From: Clostridia bacterium
GTDB taxonomy: Bacteria > Bacillota > Clostridia > RUG12999
Length of the DNA: 46,608 bases
Assembly (NCBI GenBank): GCA_017396395.1
Contig: JAFQMF010000007.1
Coordinates: 1-46,608, forward strand
Reading direction: 5' to 3'
Below, in pieces: positions 1 to 8,470 of the stretch; the first letter of the stretch is position 1, and the number at the start of each line of letters is the position of its first letter. The notes beneath the pieces are model-generated. The model had not been told where the DNA came from, ran no database searches, and was given only the letters and a program-made list of their open reading frames with translations. The position numbers and the translations under genes were made by a program.

Positions 1-6
1 CCTAAA

Positions 7-327
7 ATGCCTGAATGGAATGAGATTGTTGAAATGCTTTACGACAAAAGCCTTGATTGTTTTGATGATGAAGTTGTAAAGGTTATTTATTCAAACGATA
101 AGGCGACAAGGTATATAGTGTTAAAAAGTGATAAAGGTTTCTTTACCTATCGTCTTGAGAAAATATATCAACTTGACGAAGAAGAATGGAGTTATAGATG
201 CAGTTTTGATTTAACACCAGCTTTCTGGCAGGAGATTGATAATGGAAGTAAGTCGATTTTTCCTACTTTGGAAGGAGCCCTTAGTGAGTTGGAACAAGAA
301 GCAGAATATAAGTTTTTTCTTTCCTAA
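7..327 (+). CDS. hypothetical protein, possibly 5'-truncated by window edge
   Basis: An open frame of 106 codons that I do not assign to a named family. It is a soluble, acidic protein rich in Asp, Glu and aromatic residues (DCFDDEVVKVIYS near the N-terminus, a central GFFTYRLEKIYQLDEEEW stretch, then an acidic C-terminus), with no signal peptide or membrane segment. The frame is open through the two codons before the ATG and no ribosome binding site is visible, so the true start may lie outside the window. It is followed by 121 bp with two hairpins before sfsA. Codon use resembles that of the neighbours. The function is unknown. Confidence 0.6.
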   Translation: MPEWNEIVEMLYDKSLDCFDDEVVKVIYSNDKATRYIVLKSDKGFFTYRLEKIYQLDEEEWSYRCSFDLTPAFWQEIDNGSKSIFPTLEGALSELEQEAEYKFFLS

Positions 328-341
328 CTTAACATGAACCT

Positions 342-415
342 GACACAAAAAGGTTTGCATCTAAACCTTATGTGTCGCAATGACTATAAAAGGTTTCATC
401 TAAACCGTCTGTCCC
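342..415. repeat. two tandem degenerate stem-loop repeats
   Basis: Two copies of a motif of the form AAAGGTTT-(G)CATCT-AAACC. In the first copy AAGGTTT (350-356) pairs with AAACCTT (363-369), and an outer GACACA (342-347) pairs with TGTGTC (371-376). In the second copy GGTTT (392-396) pairs with AAACC (402-406). No T-run follows either hairpin, so they are not ordinary terminators. The second copy overlaps a weak promoter candidate for sfsA (TTTCAT 394-399, 17 bp, TATAAA 417-422). Confidence 0.5.
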
Positions 416-448
416 GTATAAATTTTAAAAAAGAAAGCAGAAAAATTA

Positions 449-1129
449 ATGAAGTATAAAAATATTGTAAAAGGTGTATTTATAAGTCGTCCTAACAGGT
501 TTATTGCAATTTGTAATATTAACGGCAAAGATGAAATCTGCCATGTTAAAAATACTGGCAGGTGCAGGGAATTGCTTGTCTTTGGAGCTACAGTTTATCT
601 TGAAAAATCAGAGAATCCTATGCGAAAAACTCTTTATGATTTGGTCGCTGTAGAAAAAAATGGTAATCTGTTTAATATTGATTCATCTGCTCCAAATAAT
701 GTGGTTTTCCAGTGGCTAAATAAAGGTAAATTGTTTGAAGATTTCACCTTAATCCGACCTGAATATAAATACGGAAATTCAAGATTTGACTTTTATGTAG
801 AGCATGGTGATAAAAAAACGTTTATTGAGGTAAAAGGAGTTACTTTGGAGAATAATGGCGTTTTAATGTTTCCGGATGCACCCACAATACGCGGTATTAA
901 ACATATAAAAGAGCTTGAAAAAGCAGTAAAATCAGGATACGAAGCTTATATAATTTTTGTAATTCAAACAAAAGATGCTTTATATTTCACACCCAATTAT
1001 AAAACACACCCTGAGTTCGGGGAAGCTCTTAAAAATGCAAGAAAAAATGGTGTAAATATTATTTGTGTCAATTGTTATATAACGGTAGATTCTCTTGAAA
1101 TTAATGATTATATAGATTTTAAATTGTAA
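449..1129 (+). CDS. sfsA: SfsA family protein (sugar fermentation stimulation protein, putative nuclease)
   Basis: The 226-residue length fits SfsA (about 230). The N-terminal part carries the OB-like region with the signature HVKNTGRCRELL (residues about 33-44). The C-terminal half has the PD-(D/E)XK-like core: SRFDFYVE, then FIEVKGVTLE, then FPDAPTIRG and a following HIKEL. This gives the D...E-x-K arrangement of the nuclease fold. In E. coli SfsA was named for an effect on maltose gene expression; nucleic-acid binding or cleavage is the more general inference for the family. The gene stands alone, ends at a strong bidirectional terminator and is convergent with the small gene at 1155-1352. 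No membrane segment is seen, so it is cytoplasmic. Confidence 0.93.
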   Translation: MKYKNIVKGVFISRPNRFIAICNINGKDEICHVKNTGRCRELLVFGATVYLEKSENPMRKTLYDLVAVEKNGNLFNIDSSAPNNVVFQWLNKGKLFEDFTLIRPEYKYGNSRFDFYVEHGDKKTFIEVKGVTLENNGVLMFPDAPTIRGIKHIKELEKAVKSGYEAYIIFVIQTKDALYFTPNYKTHPEFGEALKNARKNGVNIICVNCYITVDSLEINDYIDFKL

Positions 1130-1156
1130 AAAGGAAGAGTTAGCTCTTCCTTTTTT
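1128..1156. terminator. bidirectional intrinsic terminator between sfsA and the convergent small gene
   Basis: GGAAGAG (1133-1139), loop TTAG, CTCTTCC (1144-1150), flanked by an A-run upstream and T6 downstream. It therefore works for sfsA on the plus strand and for the 65-residue gene on the minus strand. Confidence 0.85.
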
Positions 1157-1352
1157 ACTTTTTATTATCCTTTTTGTCGTGTATCTGTGCTCTATAATCA
1201 TATGTTTCTTCATATGATTTTATCTCTGCATCATTTACCGGTCCTGAAGGAATTAATCCAGTACAATCCTGACTTGAAACTGCTTTAAAATCACTAAAAT
1301 CACACTCTGATTTATAATATTTTTCATTATCTTTTTTATTCGTTTCTGACAT
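1155..1352 (-). CDS. conserved-looking small acidic protein with a CTGLIPSGP motif
   Basis: 65 residues, starting MSETNKKDNEK. I chose the ATG at 1352 because AAAGGGTG lies 6-8 nt upstream of it; an in-frame GTG at 1361 falls inside that ribosome binding site. The protein is hydrophilic and Lys/Asp/Glu-rich at both ends, with a central DCTGLIPSGPVNDAEIKSYEE. A small protein with a 'TGLIP-x-x-P ... E-x-Y-x-x-x-Y' core is a pattern I associate with clostridial genomes, but I cannot name a function. A candidate promoter lies upstream (TTGTCC 1428-1433, 17 bp, TATATT 1405-1410 on the minus strand), and its terminator is shared with sfsA. No transmembrane segment is seen. Confidence 0.7.
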   Translation of the reverse strand: MSETNKKDNEKYYKSECDFSDFKAVSSQDCTGLIPSGPVNDAEIKSYEETYDYRAQIHDKKDNKK

Positions 1353-1404
1353 CGTTTTCACCCTTTCTGAATTTGTAAATATATCTTGTCATTTTTGTGT
1401 ATAA

Positions 1405-1433
1405 AATATACATCTTTATACTTTAAAGGACAA
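1405..1433 (-). promoter_or_regulatory. candidate promoter of the 65-residue small gene
   Basis: On the minus strand TTGTCC and TATATT are separated by 17 bp, about 55 bp upstream of the start codon. It is weaker than the other promoters in the window. Confidence 0.45.
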
Positions 1434-1455
1434 GAAATTTATATACTTTTATCTA

Positions 1456-1484
1456 TTGACATTTTTTTTAAATTTTGGTATAAT
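1456..1484 (+). promoter_or_regulatory. consensus promoter of the purine operon
   Basis: TTGACA (1456-1461) and TATAAT (1479-1484) with a 17-bp spacer, a perfect sigma-A consensus. Transcription would begin near 1491, just upstream of the ZTP riboswitch. Confidence 0.9.
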
Positions 1485-1499
1485 TATTGTATAAAGAAA

Positions 1500-1581
1500 A
1501 GGCTTTCTGCTACTGGCGTATTTAAGGGGAATTACCCTGGGGGAACAGAAGGTTATATTTCTGTCGAGCGTCTGGGCAGTT
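1500..1581 (+). promoter_or_regulatory. ZTP (pfl) riboswitch
   Basis: The conserved pfl elements are present in order. P1 strand CTTTCTG (1503-1509) is followed by CTACTGGCG; an inner hairpin GGG-AATTA-CCC lies near 1525-1536; a GGGGGAA run leads to the returning P1 strand CAGAAGG (1546-1552); the 3' domain ends in GCGTCTGGGCA. ZTP/ZMP riboswitches sense 10-formyl-THF shortage through AICAR (ZMP) and turn on purine and folate genes. The 3' CTGGGCA half is also the 5' arm of the following terminator, so ligand binding should favour read-through (an ON switch). Placement directly before purE fits the known distribution. Confidence 0.88.
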
Positions 1582-1614
1582 CTATTTTTAAGTGATAGTA
1601 CTGTCCATTTTTTT
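1573..1614 (+). terminator. riboswitch-controlled intrinsic terminator
   Basis: TGGGCAGTTCTAT (1573-1585) pairs with ATAGTACTGTCCA (1595-1607) with one mismatch and one G-U pair, followed by seven T. The 5' arm overlaps the conserved 3' end of the ZTP aptamer, so the two folds exclude each other. Confidence 0.85.
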
Positions 1615-1639
1615 ATTCACAAACAGGAGGGTTTTAAAA

Positions 1640-2131
1640 ATGAAAAAAGTTGCGGTTATTATGGGAAGCGACAGCGATTTACCAATCGTTGAAAAAGCTG
1701 TTTCAACACTAAAGAAATTTGATGTTCCATGTGAAGTTCATGTATTTTCAGCTCATCGTACACCACTTGCTCTTCGTACTTTTGCAGAGTCTGCAAAGGA
1801 AAATGGCTTTGGTGTTATTATTGCGGCTGCAGGAAAGGCAGCGCATCTTGCTGGTGCAGTTGCTGCTTGTACAACACTTCCGGTAATAGGTTTACCAATA
1901 AAATCTTCAACACTAGACGGTATTGACGCTCTTCTATCAACAGTACAGATGCCATCGGGAATTCCCGTTGCTACTGTAGCAATTGATGGTGCAGTTAATG
2001 CCGCTTTGTTATCTATACAGATGCTTGCAATTACTGACGAAAAATTAAGTAATAAGCTCTCTGATGAAAAGATAAAAATGGAGCAAGAAGTTATTGCAAA
2101 GGATAAATTAGTATCAGAAAAATATATTTAA
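1640..2131 (+). CDS. purE: PurE, 5-(carboxyamino)imidazole ribonucleotide mutase or AIR carboxylase
   Basis: 163 residues from the ATG at 1640, which follows AGGAGG (1625-1630). Longer in-frame extensions run into the terminator hairpin and are rejected. Signatures: GSDSDLP near the N-terminus, the active-site SAHRTP, then [11 protein letters not shown] and TLPVIGLPI. The usual class I motif is AGGAAHLPG; here Lys and Ala-Gly replace Gly and Pro-Gly. PurE makes CAIR, the substrate of PurC. The class I enzyme needs N5-CAIR from PurK, and no purK is present in the window, so direct carboxylation of AIR with CO2 or a distant purK are both possible. First gene of the ZTP-controlled operon. Confidence 0.95.
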   Translation: MKKVAVIMGSDSDLPIVEKAVSTLKKFDVPCEVHVFSAHRTPLALRTFAESAKENGFGVIIAAAGKAAHLAGAVAACTTLPVIGLPIKSSTLDGIDALLSTVQMPSGIPVATVAIDGAVNAALLSIQMLAITDEKLSNKLSDEKIKMEQEVIAKDKLVSEKYI

Positions 2132-2151
2132 TATAAGGTCAGGAGAATAAA

Positions 2152-3591
2152 ATGAGTAATTTACACGAAGAATGCGGATTGTTTGGTATTTTCAGTACTG
2201 AGAAAACAGATGTAGCAAGCTCAGTATATTATGGACTGTTTGCACTTCAGCACAGAGGTCAGGAAAGCAGTGGCATAGTTGTTAATGATGATGGTGTGTT
2301 TAAAATTTATAAGGAAGTAGGGGTTGTAAATGATGTATTTACTCCCGAAAAGCTCGCAGCATTAGGGGAAGGGAATATGGCTCTTGGCCATGTTCGTTAT
2401 GGCACTCTTGGAACTGATGGCAGACTTAATGCTCAGCCTATACTTGTAAATCATATAAAAGGTAAAATGGCTATTGCTCATAACGGATGTCTTACAAATA
2501 CATATGAGCTTAAAAATAAACTTGAACTTGAAGGCTCCATTTTCCACACCCAGAGCGATACTGAGGTTATATCATATCTTGTTACAAAATACAGACTTAG
2601 TACTCCTTCCATTGAAACTGCTATAAGTAACGCTATGAATGATATTAAGGGTGCGTATTCTCTTATATTTATGTCACCTCAAAAGCTTATTGCAGTTCGT
2701 GATCCTAATGGTTTCAGACCTATATGCTACGGACAAACTGAAGACGGCAGATATGTTGTTGCATCAGAAAGCTGTGCTCTTGATGTTGTTGGTGCTCGTT
2801 TTATCAGAGACCTTGACCCGGGAGAGATTGTTATTTTTTCCAAAAATGGTATTACATCAATTCGTGACCATTGTGACAAGGTTAAAAAATCAACCTGTGT
2901 ATTTGAATACATTTATTTTGCACGTCCCGACTCTGTGATTGACGGATGTTCTGTTCATGAAGCAAGAGTAAGAGCTGGAATGTTTCTTGCAAAAGATTAT
3001 CCTGTAGATGCAGATGTTGTTATTGGTGTTCCAGATTCAGGACTTGATGCAGCTATTGGTTATTCTAAGGAGTCTGGAATTCCTTACGAAATAGGATTTA
3101 TAAAAAATAAATATATTGCAAGAACTTTTATTTCACCAGGACAGAAATCTCGTGAAAATAAAGTTAAAATTAAACTTAACCCTATTGCTGATGTTGTAAA
3201 AGGTAAAAAAGTTGTTTTAATTGATGACTCAATCGTAAGAGGTACTACTTGCGGAAGAATTATTAATCTTCTTAGAGAAGCAGGTGCTACTGAGGTGCAT
3301 ATGCGTGTTTCTGCACCTCCATTTACAAATCCTTGCTATTACGGAACGGATATTGATTCCAAAGATGTTTTAATTGCGAATAATCACACTTTAGAGGAAA
3401 TTGTTGAAATTATCGGTGTTGATTCTTTAGGATATCTTAGTATTGAAGATGTAAAGAAAATTGCGGTAGGCAGCGGTTGTACAGGCTTTTGTACAGGATG
3501 TTTCGGTGAACCTTATCCTACTGAAGTTCCCGAGAAAAAACAAAAAAGTAAATTTGAACAGAAAATTTCAGAAGGAGAGAGTGATAACTAA
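2152..3591 (+). CDS. purF: amidophosphoribosyltransferase (PurF)
   Basis: 479 residues; first committed step of purine synthesis (PRPP plus glutamine to phosphoribosylamine). The N-terminal Ntn-hydrolase glutaminase has Cys8 after a seven-residue leader (MSNLHEE), as in family members whose propeptide is removed to expose the nucleophile. The C-terminal phosphoribosyltransferase domain has the PRPP loop [15 protein letters not shown] (about 354-368). Cys249, Cys395 and the C447-x2-C450 pair match the [4Fe-4S] ligands of the Bacillus-type enzyme, so this is the oxygen-sensitive cluster-bearing form. The stop codon overlaps the purM start (TAATG), indicating translational coupling. Confidence 0.97.
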   Translation: MSNLHEECGLFGIFSTEKTDVASSVYYGLFALQHRGQESSGIVVNDDGVFKIYKEVGVVNDVFTPEKLAALGEGNMALGHVRYGTLGTDGRLNAQPILVNHIKGKMAIAHNGCLTNTYELKNKLELEGSIFHTQSDTEVISYLVTKYRLSTPSIETAISNAMNDIKGAYSLIFMSPQKLIAVRDPNGFRPICYGQTEDGRYVVASESCALDVVGARFIRDLDPGEIVIFSKNGITSIRDHCDKVKKSTCVFEYIYFARPDSVIDGCSVHEARVRAGMFLAKDYPVDADVVIGVPDSGLDAAIGYSKESGIPYEIGFIKNKYIARTFISPGQKSRENKVKIKLNPIADVVKGKKVVLIDDSIVRGTTCGRIINLLREAGATEVHMRVSAPPFTNPCYYGTDIDSKDVLIANNHTLEEIVEIIGVDSLGYLSIEDVKKIAVGSGCTGFCTGCFGEPYPTEVPEKKQKSKFEQKISEGESDN

Positions 3592-4628
3592 TGAAAAGCT
3601 TTAGCGAGAGTTATAAAGAAGCCGGTGTAGATATTACTGCAGGCTATAAAGCTGTAGAGCTTATGAAAAAACATATAGCAAAAACCGTAACAAATGGAGT
3701 AATGTCAGGTATAGGCGGTTTTGGCGGTCTTTTTGAACTTGATTTAACCGGAATAAATAAGCCTGTTTTGGTAAGTGGTACTGATGGTGTTGGTACTAAG
3801 CTTAAACTTGCGTTTTTAATGGACAAGCACGACACTGTTGGTATAGACTGCGTTGCAATGTGTGTAAATGATATTATATGCTGTGGCGCAAAACCTCTTT
3901 TATTCCTTGACTATATTGCTGTGGGAAAGAATGTACCTGAAAAAATTGCTGAAATTGTTTTAGGTGTTGCAGAAGGTTGTGTTCAGTCAGGTGCCGCACT
4001 TGTTGGGGGTGAAACTGCTGAAATGCCGGGATTTTATCCTGTTGATGAATATGACCTTGCAGGATTTAGTGTTGGTGTTGTTGATAAAGAAAAAATTCTT
4101 GATAATACAACCGTAACAGAGGGAGATGTAATTATTGCTCTTCCATCAAGCGGTGTTCATTCAAACGGATTTTCTTTAGTAAGAAAAGTATTTGATGTTG
4201 AAAATGCTGAAATTAAAAAACCAGTAGCTGAGCTTGGCGGAAAGTCAATTGGCGAAACACTGCTAACTCCTACAAAAATTTATGTTAAACCTATGCTTGC
4301 CCTTTTTGAAAAAGTAAAGGTAAAAGCAGTGTCTCATATTACAGGCGGTGGTTTTTATGAAAATATTCCCCGTAGCTTACCGGATGGATACTCTGCGAAG
4401 ATTGAAAAAAATGCAGTAAAGGTTCTTCCTATTTTTGATTTAATAGCAAAAACTGGAAATATTGCAGAGCGTGATATGTTTAACACCTTTAATATGGGCG
4501 TTGGTATGAGCGTTGTAGTAAGCAAAGAAGATGCAAATCTTGCTCTTGAAATACTTAGAAATAATGGTGAAGATGCTTACATAATTGGTGAAGTAATTAA
4601 ATCTGATGAAGGTGTTGTTTTATGGTAA
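3591..4628 (+). CDS. purM: phosphoribosylformylglycinamidine cyclo-ligase (AIR synthetase)
   Basis: 345 residues, the usual length. It closes the imidazole ring of FGAM to AIR with ATP. N-terminal signatures are [12 protein letters not shown] and [13 protein letters not shown] (about 61-73); further on are [11 protein letters not shown] and [13 protein letters not shown], typical of the AIR-synthetase/PurL/SelD ATP-binding fold. The C-terminal half has [13 protein letters not shown] and FNMGVGM. It starts on the purF stop codon and its own end overlaps purN by 7 bp, so purF, purM and purN are translationally coupled. Confidence 0.97.
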   Translation: MKSFSESYKEAGVDITAGYKAVELMKKHIAKTVTNGVMSGIGGFGGLFELDLTGINKPVLVSGTDGVGTKLKLAFLMDKHDTVGIDCVAMCVNDIICCGAKPLLFLDYIAVGKNVPEKIAEIVLGVAEGCVQSGAALVGGETAEMPGFYPVDEYDLAGFSVGVVDKEKILDNTTVTEGDVIIALPSSGVHSNGFSLVRKVFDVENAEIKKPVAELGGKSIGETLLTPTKIYVKPMLALFEKVKVKAVSHITGGGFYENIPRSLPDGYSAKIEKNAVKVLPIFDLIAKTGNIAERDMFNTFNMGVGMSVVVSKEDANLALEILRNNGEDAYIIGEVIKSDEGVVLW

Positions 4629-5239
4629 AAGCTAAAATAGCTGTTTTAGTATCAGGTGGCGGAACAAACCTTCAGGCACTTATTGATGCACAAAATAAAG
4701 GTATTATAAAAAGCGGAGAAATTGCTCTTGTTATTTCCAATAATGCAGACGCATATGCTCTTACCCGTGCATATAACAATAATATTCCCCAGAAAGTTGT
4801 TTTAAAATCTGTTTTAGGTTCTCAGGAAAAATTCGAAGATGAAATAGTAAAATATCTTGAAGAATTTCAGATTGATATTATTGTTTTAGCAGGATTTATG
4901 TCTATTTTAAGCGAAAAGTTTACATCAAAATACCCAAAACGTATTTTAAATGTACATCCGTCATTAATTCCATCTTTTTGCGGTAAAGGCTTTTATGGAC
5001 TTAAAGTACACGAAGAAGTGTTAAAGTATGGTGTAAAGATTACAGGTGCAACTGTGCATTATGTAAATGAAGTGCCGGATGGAGGAGAAATTATTCTTCA
5101 AAAAGCTGTAAATATCTGCAGAAATGATACTCCGCAATCACTTCAGCAAAGAGTAATGCGTGTTGCTGAGTGGAAAATTTTACCTAAGGCAGTTGAGATG
5201 GTTTCCTGCCAAATTTCTAAAGGAAAGGATAAAAAATAA
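4622..5239 (+). CDS. purN: phosphoribosylglycinamide formyltransferase (GART)
   Basis: 205 residues. It transfers a formyl group from 10-formyl-THF to GAR. It begins with [13 protein letters not shown], the ribonucleotide-binding loop, followed by a short Rossmann-like domain. The catalytic region has [12 protein letters not shown] (Asn110, His112) and later [19 protein letters not shown] with Asp153. An extra Gly-Lys-Gly-Phe-Tyr-Gly follows the HPSLIPSF motif, where many proteobacterial enzymes have PG. Its dependence on formyl-THF fits the presence of glyA and fhs in the operon and the ZTP control. It overlaps purM by 7 bp and the next gene by one base. Confidence 0.96.
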   Translation: MVKAKIAVLVSGGGTNLQALIDAQNKGIIKSGEIALVISNNADAYALTRAYNNNIPQKVVLKSVLGSQEKFEDEIVKYLEEFQIDIIVLAGFMSILSEKFTSKYPKRILNVHPSLIPSFCGKGFYGLKVHEEVLKYGVKITGATVHYVNEVPDGGEIILQKAVNICRNDTPQSLQQRVMRVAEWKILPKAVEMVSCQISKGKDKK

Positions 5240-5979
5240 TGAGCACAAATGATATCTTTCAAATAAATAAACTCCTTAGCGAAAACACTTATCCGGGCAG
5301 AGGAATTATTATCGGAAACTCAGCTGATGGTAAAAAAGCATTAATTGCGTATTTTATTATGGGAAGAAGTGTTAACAGCAGAAACAGAATTTTTGAAGAA
5401 TATGACAGAGGTATGAGAACTAAAGCATTTGATGAATCAAAGCTTTCTGACCCTCATTTGATTATTTATAATCCATACTTAAAATACGGAAAGAATGTTG
5501 ATATTATCACAAATGGTGACCAGACAGATACTATTTATGATTTTATAAAAGAAAACCCTGATGCTAAAGATAATTTTGAACAGGCACTTGCTACTCGTGA
5601 ATTTGAAGATGATGCTCCAAACTTCACCCCCAGAATTTCTGGTATTTTACATTACTCTTTCCCTGAAAAAACATTTAAATATAAGCTTTCAATTTTAAAG
5701 AGTACAAATGGTAATCCTGATGCTTGCCAGAGATTTTTCTATAACTATTTACCCCTTGCAGGAATCGGACATTTTATTCACACATATAAATGTGACGGGA
5801 ATCCTATTCCTTCGTTTTGTGGTGAGCCTGAAATGGTAGCTATGCCAAACACTGCACAAGAACTTGCAGATATATGTTGGGAAAACTTAAATGAAGATAA
5901 TAAGGTTTCTTTATATGTTAGAGAAACAAATCTTGAAACAGGGGAAGTTAAGACGATTATTATAAATAAGAACAAGTAA
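5239..5979 (+). CDS. purO: IMP cyclohydrolase, PurO-like stand-alone enzyme
   Basis: 246 residues. It resembles the stand-alone IMP cyclohydrolase family (PurO type) known from archaea and some Clostridia: near the N-terminus PGRGIIIGNSADGKKALIAY, then GRSVNSRNRIF, and later NGDQTDTIYDF. It shows none of the MGS-like fold motifs of the N-terminal half of bacterial PurH. Inferred reaction: FAICAR ring closure to IMP, the last step of the pathway. The next gene encodes only the AICAR transformylase activity, so the two PurH activities are split into adjacent genes. The start codon overlaps the purN stop (TAATG). Family assignment is by motif resemblance; the gene symbol follows the archaeal name. 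Confidence 0.85.
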   Translation: MSTNDIFQINKLLSENTYPGRGIIIGNSADGKKALIAYFIMGRSVNSRNRIFEEYDRGMRTKAFDESKLSDPHLIIYNPYLKYGKNVDIITNGDQTDTIYDFIKENPDAKDNFEQALATREFEDDAPNFTPRISGILHYSFPEKTFKYKLSILKSTNGNPDACQRFFYNYLPLAGIGHFIHTYKCDGNPIPSFCGEPEMVAMPNTAQELADICWENLNEDNKVSLYVRETNLETGEVKTIIINKNK

Positions 5980-5997
5980 GAAAGGATTAGTAAGCAA

Positions 5998-7182
5998 ATG
6001 AAGGAATTTGAACTTAAATATGGCTGTAACCCTAACCAGAAGCCCTCAAAAATTTTTATGGCAAACGGAAACGAGTTACCTATTAAAATTTTAAACGGCA
6101 GACCAGGTTATATTAATTTTCTTGATGCACTTAACAGCTGGCAGCTTGTAAAAGAGATTAAAGTTGCTCTTGGAAAACCTGCAGCAACATCTTTTAAACA
6201 CGTTAGTCCAACATCTGCGGCTATCGGTATTCCTATGAGTGATAAACTTAAAAAAGCTTGTTTTGTAGATGATATTGAAGGACTTGACAATTCAGAAATT
6301 GCTACAGCATATGCAAGAGCAAGGGGAACAGACAGAATGAGCTCTTTTGGTGACTGGATTGCTCTTTCTGATGTATGTGATAAAACTACAGCTCTTTTAA
6401 TTAAAAGAGAAGTTTCTGATGGAATTATAGCACCCGGATATACAGATGAAGCATTGGAAATTTTAAAGTCTAAGAGAAAAGGCAGTTATAATATTGTTGA
6501 AATAGATGAAAATTATATTCCTGATGAAAATGAAATTAAACAGGTTTATGGTATTACTTTCCAACAAGGAAGAAATAACTTTAAAATTGACAACGACCTT
6601 TTAAATGAACTTGTAACTGAAAATAAAAACCTTCCTGATTTCGCAAAACAAGATTTGATAATAGCTTTAATTACACTTAAATATACACAGTCTAATTCAG
6701 TTTGCTATGCAGTAGATGGACAAGCTATTGGTGTTGGTGCAGGTCAGCAGTCCAGAATTCATTGTACAAGACTTGCAGGAAATAAAGCTGATATTTGGCA
6801 TCTTCGTCAACACGAAAAGGTGCTTAATCTTCCTTTCCTTGACAGCGTTGGCAGACCTGACAGAGATAATTGTATTGATGTATATATATCTGACGATTAT
6901 GAAGATATTTTAGCTGATGGAATATGGGAAAATTTCTTTAAAGTAAAGCCTGAAATTTTAACCCGCGAAGAAAAAAAGGAATACCTTGCTGCCATAAAGG
7001 GAGTAAGCCTTGCTTCAGATGCGTTTTTCCCATTTGGGGATAACATCGAGAGAGCCAGAAAAAGCGGTGTAGATTATATTGCACAGCCTGGAGGCTCTAT
7101 CAGAGATGATAATGTTATTGAAGCTTGCAACAAGTATGGTATTGCTATGGCGTTTACTCATATGCGTTTATTCCACCATTAA
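5998..7182 (+). CDS. stand-alone AICAR transformylase (phosphoribosylaminoimidazolecarboxamide formyltransferase)
   Basis: 394 residues, corresponding only to the C-terminal transformylase half of bifunctional PurH. It uses 10-formyl-THF to make FAICAR. Visible PurH-C features are ELKYGCNPNQKP at the start, ATSFKHVSPTSAA (the Lys-His pair of the active site), YARARGTDRMSSFGD, TQSNSVCYAVDGQAIGVG, GAGQQSRIHCTRLA, and AFFPFGDNIERA with a C-terminal AQPGGSIRDD. The N-terminal cyclohydrolase domain is absent and its role is covered by the preceding gene. ZMP, its substrate, is the ligand class sensed by the operon's riboswitch, so the enzyme sits in a direct feedback loop. Confidence 0.93.
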   Translation: MKEFELKYGCNPNQKPSKIFMANGNELPIKILNGRPGYINFLDALNSWQLVKEIKVALGKPAATSFKHVSPTSAAIGIPMSDKLKKACFVDDIEGLDNSEIATAYARARGTDRMSSFGDWIALSDVCDKTTALLIKREVSDGIIAPGYTDEALEILKSKRKGSYNIVEIDENYIPDENEIKQVYGITFQQGRNNFKIDNDLLNELVTENKNLPDFAKQDLIIALITLKYTQSNSVCYAVDGQAIGVGAGQQSRIHCTRLAGNKADIWHLRQHEKVLNLPFLDSVGRPDRDNCIDVYISDDYEDILADGIWENFFKVKPEILTREEKKEYLAAIKGVSLASDAFFPFGDNIERARKSGVDYIAQPGGSIRDDNVIEACNKYGIAMAFTHMRLFHH

Positions 7183-7212
7183 TTTTTTATATCACAGAAG
7201 GAGAATATTGTT

Positions 7213-8448
7213 ATGTATTTTTTTGATAAATTAAAGGATTATGATGCAGAGGTTTTTGCATCATGTGAAAGAGAACTTGACAGACAAAAACACAATATTG
7301 AGCTTATTGCATCAGAAAATATTGTTTCTGAAGCAGTTTTGCTTGCTGCAGGTACAGTTCTTACAAATAAATATGCAGAAGGCTATCCTTCCAAAAGATA
7401 TTACGGCGGTTGCGTGTATGTAGATGAAGTTGAAGAAATAGCAAGAGAAAGAGCTAAAAAGCTTTTCGGTGCAGAACATGCAAATGTACAGCCTCATTGT
7501 GGAGCTAATGCTAATCTTGCAACATTTTTTGCACTTCTGCAGCCAGGAGACACTGTTCTTAGTATGAGCCTTGCTCATGGAGGACATCTTTCTCATGGTT
7601 CTCCTGTTAATATTTCAGGCAAATATTTTAATATTGTAAGCTATGGTGTTGCTGATGAAACAGGCAGAATTGATTATGACGATTTAAGAGAAAAAGCACT
7701 TGAATGTAAACCTAAAATGATTCTTGCAGGTGCAAGTGCATATCCAAGAACTATAGATTTTGCACGTTTTCGTCAGATTGCTGACGAAGTAGGTGCTTAT
7801 CTTATGGTAGATATGGCACATATTGCAGGTCTTGTAGCTGCAGGGCTTCATCCAAGTCCTGTGCCTTATGCAGATGTTGTTACTACAACAACACATAAAA
7901 CACTTCGTGGTCCAAGAGGAGGTCTTATTCTTTGTAAAGAAAAATATGCAAAGGATATAGATAAAGCTGTATTCCCAGGTACACAGGGTGGACCTTTAAT
8001 GCATATTATTGCAGCAAAAGCAGTTGCTTTTGGAGAGGCTTTAAAGCCTGAATTCAAAGAATACCAGGCACAAATTTTAAAGAATACAAAAAGACTTGCT
8101 GATAAGCTTTTAGAGGAAGGATTTAACCTTGTTTCAGGTGGTACAGATAATCATCTTACTTTAATCGACCTTCGTCCATTTAATATTACAGGTAAAGAAA
8201 TGGAAAAACGTCTTGATGAGGTACACATTACAGTTAATAAAAATGCTATACCAAATGACCCTGAAAGTCCTTTTGTTACAAGCGGTATCAGAGTTGGTTC
8301 TCCTGCAGTAACTTCAAGAGGATTTAAAGAGGCTGAAATGGATAAAATTGCAGGTTGGCTTAAACTTGTTGCAACTGATTTTGAGGCAAACAAAGAAAAG
8401 ATTACTCAGGAAGTTGTAGCACTTTGTGAACAGTTTCCAATTTATTAA
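7213..8448 (+). CDS. glyA: serine hydroxymethyltransferase
   Basis: 411 residues, the usual bacterial length. PLP enzyme converting serine and THF to glycine and 5,10-methylene-THF. Signatures: [13 protein letters not shown] and [15 protein letters not shown] near the N-terminus, the PLP-lysine region [14 protein letters not shown] with Lys229, and [16 protein letters not shown]. It follows AAGGAG. In this operon it supplies both glycine (used by PurD) and one-carbon units (used by PurN and the AICAR transformylase), which explains its place between pathway genes. Confidence 0.97.
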   Translation: MYFFDKLKDYDAEVFASCERELDRQKHNIELIASENIVSEAVLLAAGTVLTNKYAEGYPSKRYYGGCVYVDEVEEIARERAKKLFGAEHANVQPHCGANANLATFFALLQPGDTVLSMSLAHGGHLSHGSPVNISGKYFNIVSYGVADETGRIDYDDLREKALECKPKMILAGASAYPRTIDFARFRQIADEVGAYLMVDMAHIAGLVAAGLHPSPVPYADVVTTTTHKTLRGPRGGLILCKEKYAKDIDKAVFPGTQGGPLMHIIAAKAVAFGEALKPEFKEYQAQILKNTKRLADKLLEEGFNLVSGGTDNHLTLIDLRPFNITGKEMEKRLDEVHITVNKNAIPNDPESPFVTSGIRVGSPAVTSRGFKEAEMDKIAGWLKLVATDFEANKEKITQEVVALCEQFPIY

Positions 8449-8470
8449 TAAATTTTAGGTGGTTAAAATA

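Noticed and set aside
980..1213. 77-codon minus-strand frame overlapping the sfsA 3' end and terminator
   Set aside because: It is antisense to sfsA and crosses the terminator; the 65-residue gene with a ribosome binding site explains this strand.
1386..1595. 69-codon plus-strand open frame upstream of purE
   Set aside because: It runs through the purE promoter, the ZTP aptamer and the 5' arm of the terminator, has no ribosome binding site, and the RNA structure explains the sequence better.
7312..7596. 94-codon Cys/Phe-rich minus-strand frame inside glyA
   Set aside because: It is antisense to a clear coding gene, has low-complexity composition and no ribosome binding site.
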